From Prosopocoilus inquinatus (Eukaryota; Arthropoda; Insecta; Coleoptera; Lucanidae), in assembly GCA_036172665.1 (NCBI GenBank), contig CM069871.1, forward strand, positions 61,316,713 through 61,380,712: 64,000 nt of DNA, written 5' to 3'. A model generated the notes under the pieces. The model did not search any database. It saw only the letters and a list, made by a program, of their open reading frames with translations, and was not told the DNA's origin. The number at the start of each line of letters is the position of its first letter. Within the stretch, counting starts at the first letter, position 1. Below, one piece after another: positions 22,235-32,900 of this stretch. The position numbers and the translations under genes are program-made.

Positions 22235-23440
22235 CGTGGGCTGCTGAAAAATTTTCTGGAAACGGTATGAAAAAACGCATATGAAATTTGGTAAACGGTA
22301 TCGTTGTTTTTCGAAGTATTCGCCTTTGACGTCAATACACTTTTGCATACGCTCGAACCAATTTCTAAAGCACGTTTTCCACTCTAAAGATGGTACCTCA
22401 GAAACCAGTGTCCGGAATGTTTCAGCCGACGAAAATTGCTCACCACCGCATTTTATTTTTGATATTTGGGAACAAAAAGAAATCACTAGGTGATAAATCA
22501 GGTGAATATGGACAATGAGTCATTAATTCAACATTTTTGTTGGGCAAAAAATCAACTGTTTGACGGGCTGAGTGAGAGCTGCCGTTGTCATGATGGAGAA
22601 TAATTTGTCGATTTCGATTGTTTCTTCTTATTTGATCGATGACTTCCGGAAAACAATAGTATATCAATCAGCATTCACGGTTTTTCGATCCTCTAGAGCC
22701 ACGGTTGCTACATGTCCAGTTAAACCAAAGAAACAAGCAATCATTTGCTCCGCAGCACTGCGTGGACGGACAACTTTTGTTGGTTTTGGTTCATTTTGAA
22801 ATACCCAAACGGTAGTTTGTTGTTTAATTTCTGGCTCGTACGAATAGATCCACGTTTCGTCACCAGTAACGATGTTATAAACTAAATTTGAACGACCTCC
22901 ATTGAATTTCTTGAGCATTTCTTCTCACCGTTTGACACGACCCTGCTTTTGCACTTCTGTTAAATTGTGTGGGATCCAACGACTACAAAGCTTTCGTACG
23001 TTCAAATGATCATGCAAAATCTGGTGTATTGCTTTCATGTCAATGCGTAAGGATGCTTCAATCTCACGGTATGTCACATGTCGATCTCGCTCAAGCATTT
23101 CACGACAGCATCTACATTAGCGGAAACAACAGATGTTGCTGGACGACCTTCACGAAATTCGTCACTGAGAGAGGTACGCCCACGCTGGAATTCGGCAAAC
23201 CAATTATAAACACTGCTCTTTGATGGTGCTTCATCTCCAAAAGCCAAATGAAGCCGATCGTGGCATTGGTTCGGCGTTAGACGACATTTGAAATCGTAAA
23301 AAATCATGGCACGAAAATTTTCACGCGAGATTTCCATGTTTACATAAAATTATTTTTTCTCAAATGCTATACAAACAAAACTAGCTCACTTGGATAGGAA
23401 CTGTCAATAGAATTATAGGCGAAAAACGTCAAATTTTTCA
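22235..23440 (-). mobile_element. mariner element copy 2 (right end lost)
   Basis: The left TIR CGTGGGCTGCTGAAAAATTT begins at 22235 after TA. The body is collinear with copy 1, and the match ends in the right subterminal region at about 23440, without the terminal repeat. The left flank is another copy of the repeat seen at 11041-11100. Confidence 0.9.
22260..23337 (-). pseudogene. mariner transposase, multiply broken
   Basis: The transposase is readable only by switching frames: N-terminus 23337-23074 (MEISRENFRAM..., then a frameshift where a CG is lost near 23104), the middle to about 22664 with an in-frame stop near 22925, then 22667-22440 and 22486-22232. It retains TGDETWIY, so the first catalytic Asp that is mutated in copy 1 is present here. 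HHDNGSSH and SPDLSPSDFF give the other two. A one-base insertion near 22450 displaces the C-terminus. It is a dead copy, more decayed than copy 1. Confidence 0.9.
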
Positions 23441-24108
23441 GATTAAAATTTATACATGGATCAAAGTTAAACAAATCTTAAGGTCAATCCAACTACCACC
23501 AACAAAACTTCATCTAGCATAAGTAGAAGATTAAAAATTCCAAAAAAAAGCAAAAAGTAGAGATTAAAAAATAGCGAGTTCTGTTCGTAAAAAGACTAAC
23601 CTGGATGTTTCAAAATTTTCCATATCATGAGTTACATCGTTGCATTTAGAGAAAAGTTCTCTCTTAAAAGGGTCAAAAAAATTGGGCGGTGCCAATTTAA
23701 AATTTTGAAGTTAGGTTAGATTACTGAAAATTTGCAAGAATTAGGTTAGTTTTATTAAGTGGCGATAAAATTACTTAATTTATCATGCAAATTAGTTCAA
23801 ACCGCATCTCAATATCTTCAGTAACAAAAAAGTTACAGCAAATAAAAGAAATTTGGAGATTTTGGTTTTTGTAAAATTTTAACCAAGTTGGCCGTGACAA
23901 GTAATATTTGGAAACGGAAACTTAATGAGCTCTCGAACCTGCACCTTTTTGCTAATTTTATCATCTCTCTGTATTTTAAAATAGAGAAATTACCCATGTT
24001 GTCCCTACGAAATCCGGGCACACAATAGATCTCTTAATTATATTAAATAATAAAAAAAATAGTTTTAATTCAGTTCTTGTTACATTTGCCTTTTTCTGGA
24101 CAAGCAAT
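23441..24108. other. AT-rich spacer between mariner copies
   Basis: No gene seen. Two GTTAGGTTAG-like words near 23707-23750 are too few to be telomeric sequence. Confidence 0.4.
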
Positions 24109-24832
24109 CAACTTTTGTTGGTTTTGGTTCATTTTGAAGTACCCAAACGGTAGATTGTTGTTTACTTTCTGTCTCGTACGAATAGATCCACGTTTCGTCA
24201 CCAGTAACGATGTTATAAACTAAATTTGAACGACCTCCATTGAATTTCTTGAGCATTTCTTCGCACTATTTGACACGACCCTGCTTTTGCACTTCTGTTA
24301 AATTGTGTGGGATCCAACGACTACAAAGCTTTCGTACGTTCAAATGATCATGCAAAATCTGGTGTATTGCTTTCATGTCAATGCGTAAGGATGCTTCAAT
24401 CTCACGGTATGTCACATGTCGATTTCGCTCAAGCATTTCACGCACAGCATCTACATTAGTGGCAACAACAGGTGTTGATGGACGACCTTCACGAAATTCG
24501 TCACCGAGAGAGGTACGTCCAGGCTGGAATTCGGCAAACCGATTATAAACATTGCTATTTGATGGTGCTTCATTCTCCAAAAGCCAAATGAAGCCGATCG
24601 AGGCATTGTTTCGACATTAGACCACATTTGAAATCGTAAAAAATCATGGCACAAAAATTTTCACGCGAGATTTCCATGTTTACACAAAATTACTTTTTCT
24701 CAAATGCTGTACAAACAAAACAAGTTCACTTGGATAGGAACTGTTAATAGAATTATAGGCGAAAAACGTTTTTTAAATGTGACAGTTGATAAACGCTAAC
24801 AATTCTAGACCTACTAGATTCCAGAAAAATTA
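24109..24832 (-). mobile_element. mariner copy 3, partial (5' half of transposase)
   Basis: This copy begins abruptly within the transposase (around the VVRSRSAA region) and runs through the N-terminus (start codon region near 24676) into the right subterminal region, ending near ATTCCAGAAAAATT without a TIR. It is followed by the same flank as seen after copy 1 (24838-25052 versus 3280-3512). Confidence 0.88.
24112..24676 (-). pseudogene. mariner transposase N-terminal fragment
   Basis: The frame 24580-24266 gives the helix-turn-helix region (SSLGDEFREGRPSTPVV...LRIDMKAIHQILHDHLNVRK). An upstream shift near 24571 separates the first 35 residues, and a stop near 24266 cuts off TGDETWIYSYE-type sequence that continues to about 24112. 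The second and third catalytic residues are absent. Confidence 0.85.
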
Positions 24833-24837
24833 GAGAC

Positions 24838-25052
24838 AATGTTAACTTGATGCGATCTTAAAAAAACGTTCCGTTTAAAGAAGTTAAAAGCAATTGAAAA
24901 TCTCGAAAATCTCAGTTGTTTTTTTGATGGTAACCTCAAATCGAACAGGAAAGGTCCTAAAACTTTTCTGATTTAAGTTACTTCGTAAAAATGCAAATAA
25001 AGAAGTTGGCTATTGTACCGGCTTCCCGCGAACAACCTGTATACAAACAATT
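24838..25052. repeat. dispersed repeat, second copy of 3280-3512
   Basis: Nearly identical to 3280-3512 apart from small indels. It ends at CGAACAACCTGTATACA. Confidence 0.7.
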
Positions 25053-25059
25053 TTGTGTT

Positions 25060-25490
25060 CTGAAATATTCTGTTTGAACTGTCATCGATTTTGCTTCAAA
25101 GAATTTTGAACAGCCTATGTATTTATAATGTCTGGCAGGTTTTTTTTTATTATTTTCAAACACATTTATTGATTCGTATCTTGATCGAATACAAGAACAT
25201 ACTGCAGTCTGCAGTCACGTCTTTATAATTCAAAATTCCCTACACGAGGTTTTTTTTTTCATTATCTGGAATTGCTATTACAAATCGTGTGTCGAAGTCA
25301 AGTTGCAGTTTCGGAAAATTTTGCGTCAAGATTTCAGAATGTGCGCCTGTTTTTTTTTTTTTTTTTTTTTGATAAATTGATTTTATTAGATTGTAAGTTT
25401 TTTCTGCGCGGCGAAATAGTAGGAGGGGGAGGAGGAGGTTTCAAACCGTTGCTCCAGTAATGATCCACCTTCCTCTATTCATCGCTATAG
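25060..25490. other. spacer with T run and (GGA)n patch
   Basis: A run of about 22 T lies at 25350-25371 and a GGAGGGGGAGGAGGAGG patch at 25422-25438. No gene seen. Confidence 0.5.
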
Positions 25491-25982
25491 TGACACAAAA
25501 TGCGTAGTTGTTGCGAAAGTATGGTGGATGTGGCAACGCGGTTTTGAGCAAGCGCAAACCTCGGCTGCAATCGTCGAGACACGATCCCATCAAGAGGGCG
25601 ATTCAGCTTTTAGTCGTTCTTAGGCCTCGCCCGTGAGTCACACAGAGTTTTCTTTTCTGGCACCACCAATTCTTCCAGTTCACTGTAAGACAAAAACGGT
25701 CCCCGGTGCATTTCGTCTTCGTGTTGAAGCCAGCGGCATCGATTCGCGGAAAGTCGACGGGCGTTCATCGTTCGGGGCGATATTGTAAAGAAGGCACCTT
25801 GTGCGAACGAGCATTATTCCTCGACAATTTGGCAATTTACAGTGACGAGAATAGCTGTGTTTAGTGTTTTTGGTGAAGTTTTTGTTCAACAGGAAGTCGG
25901 AGTTACACGCGTCCACGGTGCAAGGTTTTCACAACGGCTTGCGTTCTTCGTTCGCAGCTGACGTTGGAGATTTTTTTTTTCA
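25491..25982 (+). promoter_or_regulatory. GC-rich block, candidate promoter and 5' non-coding exon
   Basis: About 500 bp are clearly richer in GC and CpG than the surroundings. At the 3' edge GCAAAGTAAGTG (GT at 25988) fits a strong 5' splice site for a plus-strand transcript. No TATA box is evident; initiator-like TTCAGC and TTCACT words occur at about 25602 and 25679. There is no long open frame, so if real this is an untranslated first exon of a gene whose coding exons lie beyond the window. A conserved enhancer is the alternative. Confidence 0.35.
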
Positions 25983-26300
25983 TGCAAAGTAAGTGTCAAC
26001 TGATTTATCAAAAGTGACAAGTCCGACGCGACGCGACGTCGGATTTTCGTTCCCCCAATCGGCGCTGCGCGTATTATCATCCATTAATTAAATACTCACG
26101 GGGTACGATTTTGAGCGCCTTTGTTCGGACGTCCTTTGTAAATAGTGCGACTGAAAGTGCGCTCGCTCTTTGTTCTTGTTTATGAGCCAAGAAAGCCCAC
26201 CGTATGACGTGTATAATTAGTTTTCATTATCGCCAACATGGCGTCTCTCGTGCTCAGCGGAAATACCGCTGGTCGTCGTGTTCCTTCGTAGAATTCTAAC
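25983..26300 (+). promoter_or_regulatory. CpG-rich continuation with short ATG frame
   Basis: The sequence stays GC-rich to about 26290. CCAACATGGCG near 26237 is a good animal start context, but the frame (MASLVLSGNTAGRRVPS) stops after 17 codons with no obvious donor inside it. It may be an upstream frame or chance. Confidence 0.25.
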
Positions 26301-27000
26301 TCATTTATTACATCCAAAGCGGTTATCTTAATCGAATTTTATGGGAAACACGAGCCAACTTTTCAGACGGCGATTGCCATCGCTTTTCCAAGCCCCCCAA
26401 TGGTTACATCATTTATTTTGCATCGAAACTTCCAAAATAAGCTACAAATTATGATGAGGCTTTAATGTGAAAAGTGATTAAACAGAATAGTATAACATTT
26501 CGGGCGTGTTGGAATCAGACGGGCGAGCGATAGACCAAGGTCTACTCTTACGCAAATTTTGTAGATTTCTACAAATCTACGTCAGAACACTAATATGTAC
26601 TATTATACTTTGAAAACTACGTCGTGCGAGTTAAGTAAAATTAGATATCTTATGGGTAAAGTATGATAACCAAAGCCAGGGACATTCCAGACTAGTGTTG
26701 CGAAGCCGGAACATTTCAAGTGAAATATTTCACATAAATTTCATTTCATTGAAGTATTTCGTAGCGTTCAGAAATTTCATGAAACTTATTTTAAATTTGC
26801 AGCGCAGAAAGTGTCTGGGCGTCTGCGTATGATTTGGATTTTGATGGTAACAAAAGGTGCTTTCTTTCGCGCACAGAATCGTGATCCAAACGTGTTTTGA
26901 TTCAAAAACAGACATTCTTTTCCTTGAATCTTTCCATCTTTAAAACTTGTTTGAATTGAATTATGGTTATTTACAAATGAACTGTCAATGAAAAAATTCA
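26300..27000. other. no gene seen
   Basis: AT-rich sequence, no supported feature. Confidence 0.4.
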
Positions 27001-27002
27001 AG

Positions 27003-27092
27003 TCAAGTGTCTTGTTGCAACAACTACGAAATTCAGGTCCAAACTATTCGAAACACGATTCAAAATTTTAAGCGAAAGAAAACACCTATAAA
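27003..27092. repeat. dispersed repeat shared with 55280-55366
   Basis: GCAACAACTACGAAATTCAG and the following 60 bp are almost identical at the two sites. Read on the minus strand both give NRVSN(S/C)LDLNFVVV, but no known domain. Confidence 0.75.
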
Positions 27093-27379
27093 CATGACAA
27101 CGGTCGCGATGAACATAAATTGAATCGAGAAATATCAAAACAAAAATGTACACGATTTTCTTAATTTTGTCATTAGTAGAAGTAGAGATCGGAATCACAC
27201 ATTTCGACGTCATTATTGTTGCCAACCATATGATTGTTTAATAATTGGTACTATGTACGATTTCATCTTTAGAATAGTGTGTATACTTGCCGTGGATTTT
27301 GGATTTTCAAAACAAAGGTGAAATTCCTCTTTTCTTTTACATTTAGGCCTGCGCAATAAAACTCGAAAAGTGTCGATTT

Positions 27380-28080
27380 AAAAATTCTCAAGATGGTAAT
27401 TAAGCAAACATTCAAAATGAAATTGATGAATGAAAAGAAAACAACGAAAAAGAGAAACAAGAGACAATCCAAACAGGTCGGGAGAAAAAAAGATACAAGA
27501 AAAGAAAAAGGTACTCAATCAGAAACAAGACAAACACATGCAAAAATGGGAGAAATAAAATTTCTAAAGAAATTATAAATACAAATATAATTTATGAAAA
27601 AGATAAACAATTGAAAATTAAAAAAAAAACATGAACTTTTTAACATTCGAGAAAATTATAATAAAAACTCCTAACAATAATTACATTAAAAAAAAACATT
27701 ATATATTCCAGATGTAACGGTAATTTGGAAAAATGTAATCGGAATGGAAATTTAAAAAAAAAATGGACAACTCCAACAAGAAAAGAAGAGGAAGAGAAAC
27801 AAATGGCGATTTTATATTTTTTGACAAACAGCGATCGTAATAAGCAAAAAGAGCAACAAATTGATCAATAATTCAAAACTGATGCGAGGTATTCTCGATA
27901 ATTCATAAGAACAGATCGTTCGAATTCGATTACGTTCGAAAAAAAAAGCAAAACAATATAAAATTGGAAAAAAAAAAACGTTACTTTTGTGTTTAATAAT
28001 TTCGCTATATAATTGTTTTTCTACAAAAAAATCGAATTTGAAACTTGTTGAGTTGTCAGTACCTTGCCGCTCCATTATGA
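27380..28080. repeat. A-rich low-complexity block, diverged family
   Basis: A purine-rich plus strand with AAAAAGAAAC, GATCGT and similar words, like 17640-18700. The reading frames within it are artefacts of composition. Confidence 0.4.
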
Positions 28081-28850
28081 ATAATTGCCGCAAACCAATT
28101 GTAAGACATCCCTCCCCCCTCCCGGATTATTCTGGAAAGGACTACATAGTAAAAACGTATTAAAAAAAAATTTCTGTGCAAATCCAAATTCTCATTAATG
28201 ACGTGGATGGAATATGTGGTTCCGATCTCTGTTTATTAGAAACGGGCGGAAATAGGTTAGAATTATTTGACGACGCAGGTGATTTCTGATAGGTGGACAA
28301 ATAGACAATTGACAAATAGACTCAAATTTACACTAGGAAAAATTTGATCTCGTATGAAAGTTGAAATGATAATGTCAATTTTGAAATTTTAAAAATTAAT
28401 GACAAATTGAAATTGCATTGTATTTCGTGAAAGTGAAACATTTTATGAAATTTTGCATGAAATATTTCAAAAATATACTATTCATGAAATTTTTACGTCA
28501 CTACTCCTGACACAATGTATTTTTGTAAAACCTGTAGTGTAAAATTCTAACGGAATATTCCTGTTTATTTTTTTAAACTGTACCTACAAATATTTGTATT
28601 TGCTTTTTATTTTTTTTTAATTGGGATAAATCAAATCAACACAGAGATGAATTTAGCTTAAACTTTTTTAAATACATATATCTATTTAAAGTAACGCTCA
28701 TCAAATCTGTTATGAAGTCGATTTCACTTTCATGATTTTATGACTTCAAATGTTCACTGGGCAATAAATCTCGCAAATTTCCTTTGATTGGAGGCTCTAG
28801 GCTGACTCTTTTTTTGTGAACGCCGTACTTGCTTGCACTCGGCAAAGTCG
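28081..28850. other. no gene seen
   Basis: AT-rich. A CCCTCCCCCCTCCCGG patch lies near 28110. Confidence 0.4.
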
Positions 28851-29520
28851 ACAAACATTCAGCCGGTTGTGACGTCGATGTTTTCCTTGCAAATTTTCCG
28901 ATCGTCTTTTGTTTCCCTGCAGCGACAGGATTGCTTGCAAATAATACAATCCCAGTTGCCTTTTCTTTTTTTAAAGTTGTTTAGACCTTACTCTTTTGAT
29001 TTTTGATCGTGTTTTATTTTCGTACTACAAATCAGAGTCGTCGCTAGAAGAACCTATTTTTTTTTTGTTTTGTGACAAACTGCGTATTTTTCCATTCGTT
29101 ACACTTTTGTTCTTCGATTTTTCCGATCGACCGTTTTGTTAAAAATCGTTTAAGCTGACTAATTCTGACGTTGATAGTTTTTTTTTTTTTTTTTCTTAAA
29201 ATATTCTGTTTGTGTTTTATTTCCAGCAACAGGATGGGTCGCTTGGACATTCCAAAAAAGTTTCTTTTTTGCATAGTTGTTAAGACTTTCCTTTTTGATT
29301 TATTTCTGATCGTCTTTTGTGTTTTTTTTTTTTGTTTTTGTTCGAAATTGTTTATACATGCTTCCTTTCTTTTTCATCATTAATTTTATTTTTGTTTTCA
29401 ATATATACAGTCGGACAAATTAAAAACTACAATAAAATTAATTTTAAAAAAACGAATATACGAATATACCTGAGAAAAATGGAACAAAAACAAAAAAAAA
29501 TTAAAATTTAAACATTTTCG
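28850..29520. repeat. T-rich block, inverse orientation of the GACGATC family
   Basis: GATCGTCTTTTG, TTGATCGTGTTTT, CGATCGACCG and CTGATCGTCTTTTG recur with T-rich spacers. This is the reverse complement style of the 17640-18700 block. Confidence 0.45.
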
Positions 29521-29610
29521 AACGAATTTGATTTGCCGTGAGAAACTTTCAACATTTTTGCAATAAATTATTTATTTTTAAATCAAAAATTAACCCGCCT
29601 CTTAAACTTT

Positions 29611-29660
29611 TAACCCCTTTGTGCCCTGGGGGGGGGGGGGGGTAACTAAGATACCCCAAA
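29611..29660. mobile_element. piggyBac-like terminus with a G15 run
   Basis: TTTTAACCCCTTTGTGCCCTG begins with TTAA followed by a CCC(C)TTTG..GCCC end, the usual form of piggyBac-type termini. The G run occupies 29628-29642. No partner end or transposase is seen, so this is only a candidate solo end. Confidence 0.35.
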
Positions 29661-29929
29661 TGTATGGATTTGTAAATATTTTTTAAAATTTTTAATTGGT
29701 AATGATAATTTGTCATCTAGTCCTATAAAAAGAACTTTGATAAATATGTAAAATTTTCATAAAATCATTTAATTTTTAACATTATAAATCAATAAAATTG
29801 GTGTAGAATAACTTCATTGTTTCTCTTGTTTCCATTTCTATCTGAAACGTATAAAAACCTGTAAAACCTCTTTTTTACATAAACAAAAACGTCATAGCTT
29901 GAAAATATTTAACTATCTATAGTTCGATC

Positions 29930-30490
29930 AATCAATCCATCACTTTATTGATCCACCGCATCATCGGATCAACAATCTATCAATCCTTCGCATCAAAGGT
30001 TCTTCGTTTAATCAATAGATTTTGTCATTGATCTATCGCGTCATCGATCCAAGCTTCATCGATTCATCGCTTTATCTATCCGTGGTATCATCGATCCATC
30101 GCTTTATCTATCCATGGTGTCATTCATCAGTCGCTTGATCCACTGTTACGTCGATCCATCCCTTTATCTGTCCATCACATCCATCAGATACTTGATCCCA
30201 TCCATAGCCTCATTCTATAGCCACTTTCTCGATAGTTTTCTGGATTTATACGTCGCTTCATTAATCCTTCATTTAATTTATCCATTGATTTATGCCTGCA
30301 TTTATTGATTTATCGATCCATCGTTTCATTGATCCATAGCTTCATGAATCCATCGATCCATTGTTTTATTAATCCATTATCTATCAATTCATCGATAAAT
30401 CGCATCATTGATCTATCGTTCCATCGACCCATATCTTCGTCATTCTATTGCCTCATCGATGCATCGTTTCATCAATTTATCTACAAATTC
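29930..30490. repeat. diverged (ATCGATCCATCG)n satellite-like array
   Basis: Imperfect reiterations of ATCC/ATCG tetramers, many grouped as CATCGATCCATCGCTTTATC-like units. Open frames here (64 and 85 codons) only reflect the repeat. Confidence 0.85.
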
Positions 30491-30749
30491 GCTTATAAAG
30501 TGACTATAATTCAGTTATCCCGCTTGGCTTTTCTTAATATTTTTCAGAGCTCGGGTTCATAAGTTCAATTTTTCTTTTATCGAGAAAATAGCGTGTTTTT
30601 TTCTTTTAAAAGTCATCCATTTCTGCTCTGAATTGCTATGTAAACTGAACTCAATAACAGTCAACATTGTAATGAACGACAAAAAGTAAACAAGCCATTT
30701 CTCAGAAAACATGAAACGAAGAGATTAATCATGTAACGAAGGATTCATT

Positions 30750-30821
30750 GTTTGGATTATGGCTCTACGATTATTATCGCTGTTCGGATAACTGGAAGTT
30801 CGGATTAAAGAGGTTTTACTG
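30750..30821. mobile_element. pogo/Tigger-like terminus
   Basis: The reverse complement starts CAGTAAAACCTCTTTAATCC and continues GAACTTCCAGTTATCCGAAC, characteristic of pogo-like ends. TA follows at 30822-30823. No transposase is attached. Confidence 0.55.
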
Positions 30822-30825
30822 TATT

Positions 30826-31008
30826 TGAATTTATCGTTTGGACTATTGACAGGTCCGTACCGCAACTCAGGCGATTATTTTTCTTGAATTTAATAATTTA
30901 CAGGTAGTAGGTACTTGAATTTGTTGTTTGAATTGTTGACAGGTCCGTATCGCAACCGAAATGATTATTTTTCTTGAACGTAAGAATTGACAAGTATATG
31001 TACGGTGT
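30826..31008. repeat. two tandem copies of a 90-bp unit
   Basis: GAATTT.TCGTTTG....TTGACAGGTCCGTA.CGCAAC starts at about 30826 and 30917 in direct tandem, with roughly 80% identity by eye. Confidence 0.8.
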
Positions 31009-31031
31009 TTGAATTTAGAAAAAATTTAAGT

Positions 31032-31130
31032 GAATAGATAAAACAGCGACATCCTACGATCGCTTTTTGTCCTACACAGAGTCTGCTCGAGGTTTTCACT
31101 GCAATCAAAAATGATTTCAACCATTTTTTA
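31032..31130 (+). repeat. truncated member of the hammerhead repeat family
   Basis: It has the module GAATAGATAAAACAGCGACA...CGCTTTTTG, then only the 3' part of the hammerhead (CAGAG at 31077-31081, GCTCGA at 31085-31090) and the tail TTTTCACTGCAATCAAAAA. The catalytic core is missing. The match begins immediately 3' of the predicted self-cleavage position, the A at 31076 being the expected nucleotide 17. Confidence 0.7.
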
Positions 31131-31679
31131 AAAAAAATTTAAGCTTCATTTTAAAATATTTTAGTGATTGCCCATCTGAAGACAATCACTATTATCATGC
31201 CTTAAAAACCAATTTCGAAATGGAGTACTATACCACTCGCAGCATTCTAGACTTCAAATGAAAAGCAGAGGTTTCGATGATTTCATTTCGGATTCATTAA
31301 TTCCCAAAATCCCCCAATTTTCAATTAAATTAGCCACTCCGCTAATTACAGAAACGGTTATCTTACACGCGTATAAAACCAGCTGTGCGTGCGTGAGAGT
31401 GTTTGTTGCAATTTCGGAGCCCCAGCCGGTATTGATTTTTGCGCTTCGTGGTTTGTAGTGTTCGCAAAATCAAAAACACAGATGTTTTTCCGCTAATTAA
31501 AAATGCGAATATTTCAAAGTACCTACTAGCACTAACGGAAACATTCAAGTTAAGATTTAGAAACGTGTGTTCAAATTGTTTAGCCGGAGATGCCAATAAC
31601 GGTAATGTTTGTTGCTGTATTTGGTTTTGCATTTCAATCTCGCTTAAGTGGGCAATTGGAATTCTGTAAGGCGAGAATA

Positions 31680-31775
31680 TACGTATGTATGTGTTCATAC
31701 ATACAATATGAAGAGTGTTTCATACATACATACAGATTGACTCAGGCGGTACGGTTCTCATATGTATGTATGATA
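31680..31775. repeat. (CATA)n-rich microsatellite region
   Basis: Several short runs of CATACATA and TATGTATG on the same strand can pair with each other. Confidence 0.7.
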
Positions 31776-32782
31776 TGTGTTGAGAACGGATTGGGTAAAC
31801 AGAAAAAAGGAAGAAATCTTACGCACGTACGCACTCAATAACTTCGGTAAAAAAAAATATAGAACAATTTGTACACTGTACATAGAATTATCATAATTTT
31901 CCTTTATCGGAATTATTAAAGCTTTCTTCCTTCCTTTCACTGTTTGCTCAATCCGCCGCGAGTGCTGCTTACGAGAACCCGCACTGTCTACCTAGTGGCT
32001 CCAAGTAATCTGTATTGTACACGTCGTTACTTTTTCTCAAATTTTCTACTTAGTCACTCTTGCACATTTTCGAAAACATCAAAAGGCTGTATTTACATAT
32101 GGTATCTAACTCATTCTTTCATCGTAGTTGCCCGGGAGGCTTTCGAGGTCGGTCCTGGTGACTGCTTATACAGTGACCGCCAAAAAGTTCGCAGCATATG
32201 GAAAAATTTGTTATTATTAATTTTTTTTTGAAAAACTTTTTGCGCCAATAGTTTGTGCATGTTCGATAACCAAATATAAGCAGGACTATGCTGGAGAGCA
32301 ACTTTTAGTGTTGCTAAAAATAGCACTTATTTAAGATACGAAAATTAAAAAATTGTTGTAATTGGGAACTGCTGGACATAGTAAACAAAATTTTGGTAGG
32401 ATTCAATAATTATTTACAAAATGTGTGTCTTCATTGCCAGATAAAATTTCCCTAGGTCTAGTATTTCGAAAAATGGAAGATTTTCGATGTTCTCAGTTTT
32501 GCTCAAGATGTGAAGATGTAAATGGACATTTGGTACTTACCTCTTACGAATGATTAGCTTACTCATTTATATCCGTAATCAGTATTTAAAACAACCAAAT
32601 TTGCTCTTGGGTTTTTAACTGTTGCGTCCACAAGAAAATTTGAAACGATTTTTCACGTTTCTGGTGCAAGTCTTTTTTACATCAAATTTTGTGTTATTAC
32701 TTTTGATTTCTTGATTACACAAATCTTCTAACCCTAACCTAGCCTAAGCAGACCGAAAATTGCAAGATTAGCATTTGCTTCT

Positions 32783-32897
32783 TGGTTTGGACCCGTTTAA
32801 ATCCGTACTTATAAAATCGACATTGGTACAAAGAGTAAATACTATTTCGTGGCTACGATTTTATAAGTACGAATATTGAAGGGGTCCAAACCGAAAA
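32783..32897. repeat. hairpin nested in the foldback element
   Basis: TTGGTTTGGACCC...CGTACTTATAAAATCG pairs with CGATTTTATAAGTACG...GGGTCCAAACCG. It occurs only in the left half of the host foldback, so it arrived after the host's arms were formed. Confidence 0.8.
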
Positions 32898-32900
32898 GTA

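Noticed and set aside
23700..23760. Insect telomeric (TTAGG)n sequence
   Set aside because: Only isolated GTTAGGTTAG words, no array.
30114..30562. Open frames of 64 and 85 codons
   Set aside because: Products of the ATCC/ATCG satellite-like repeat.
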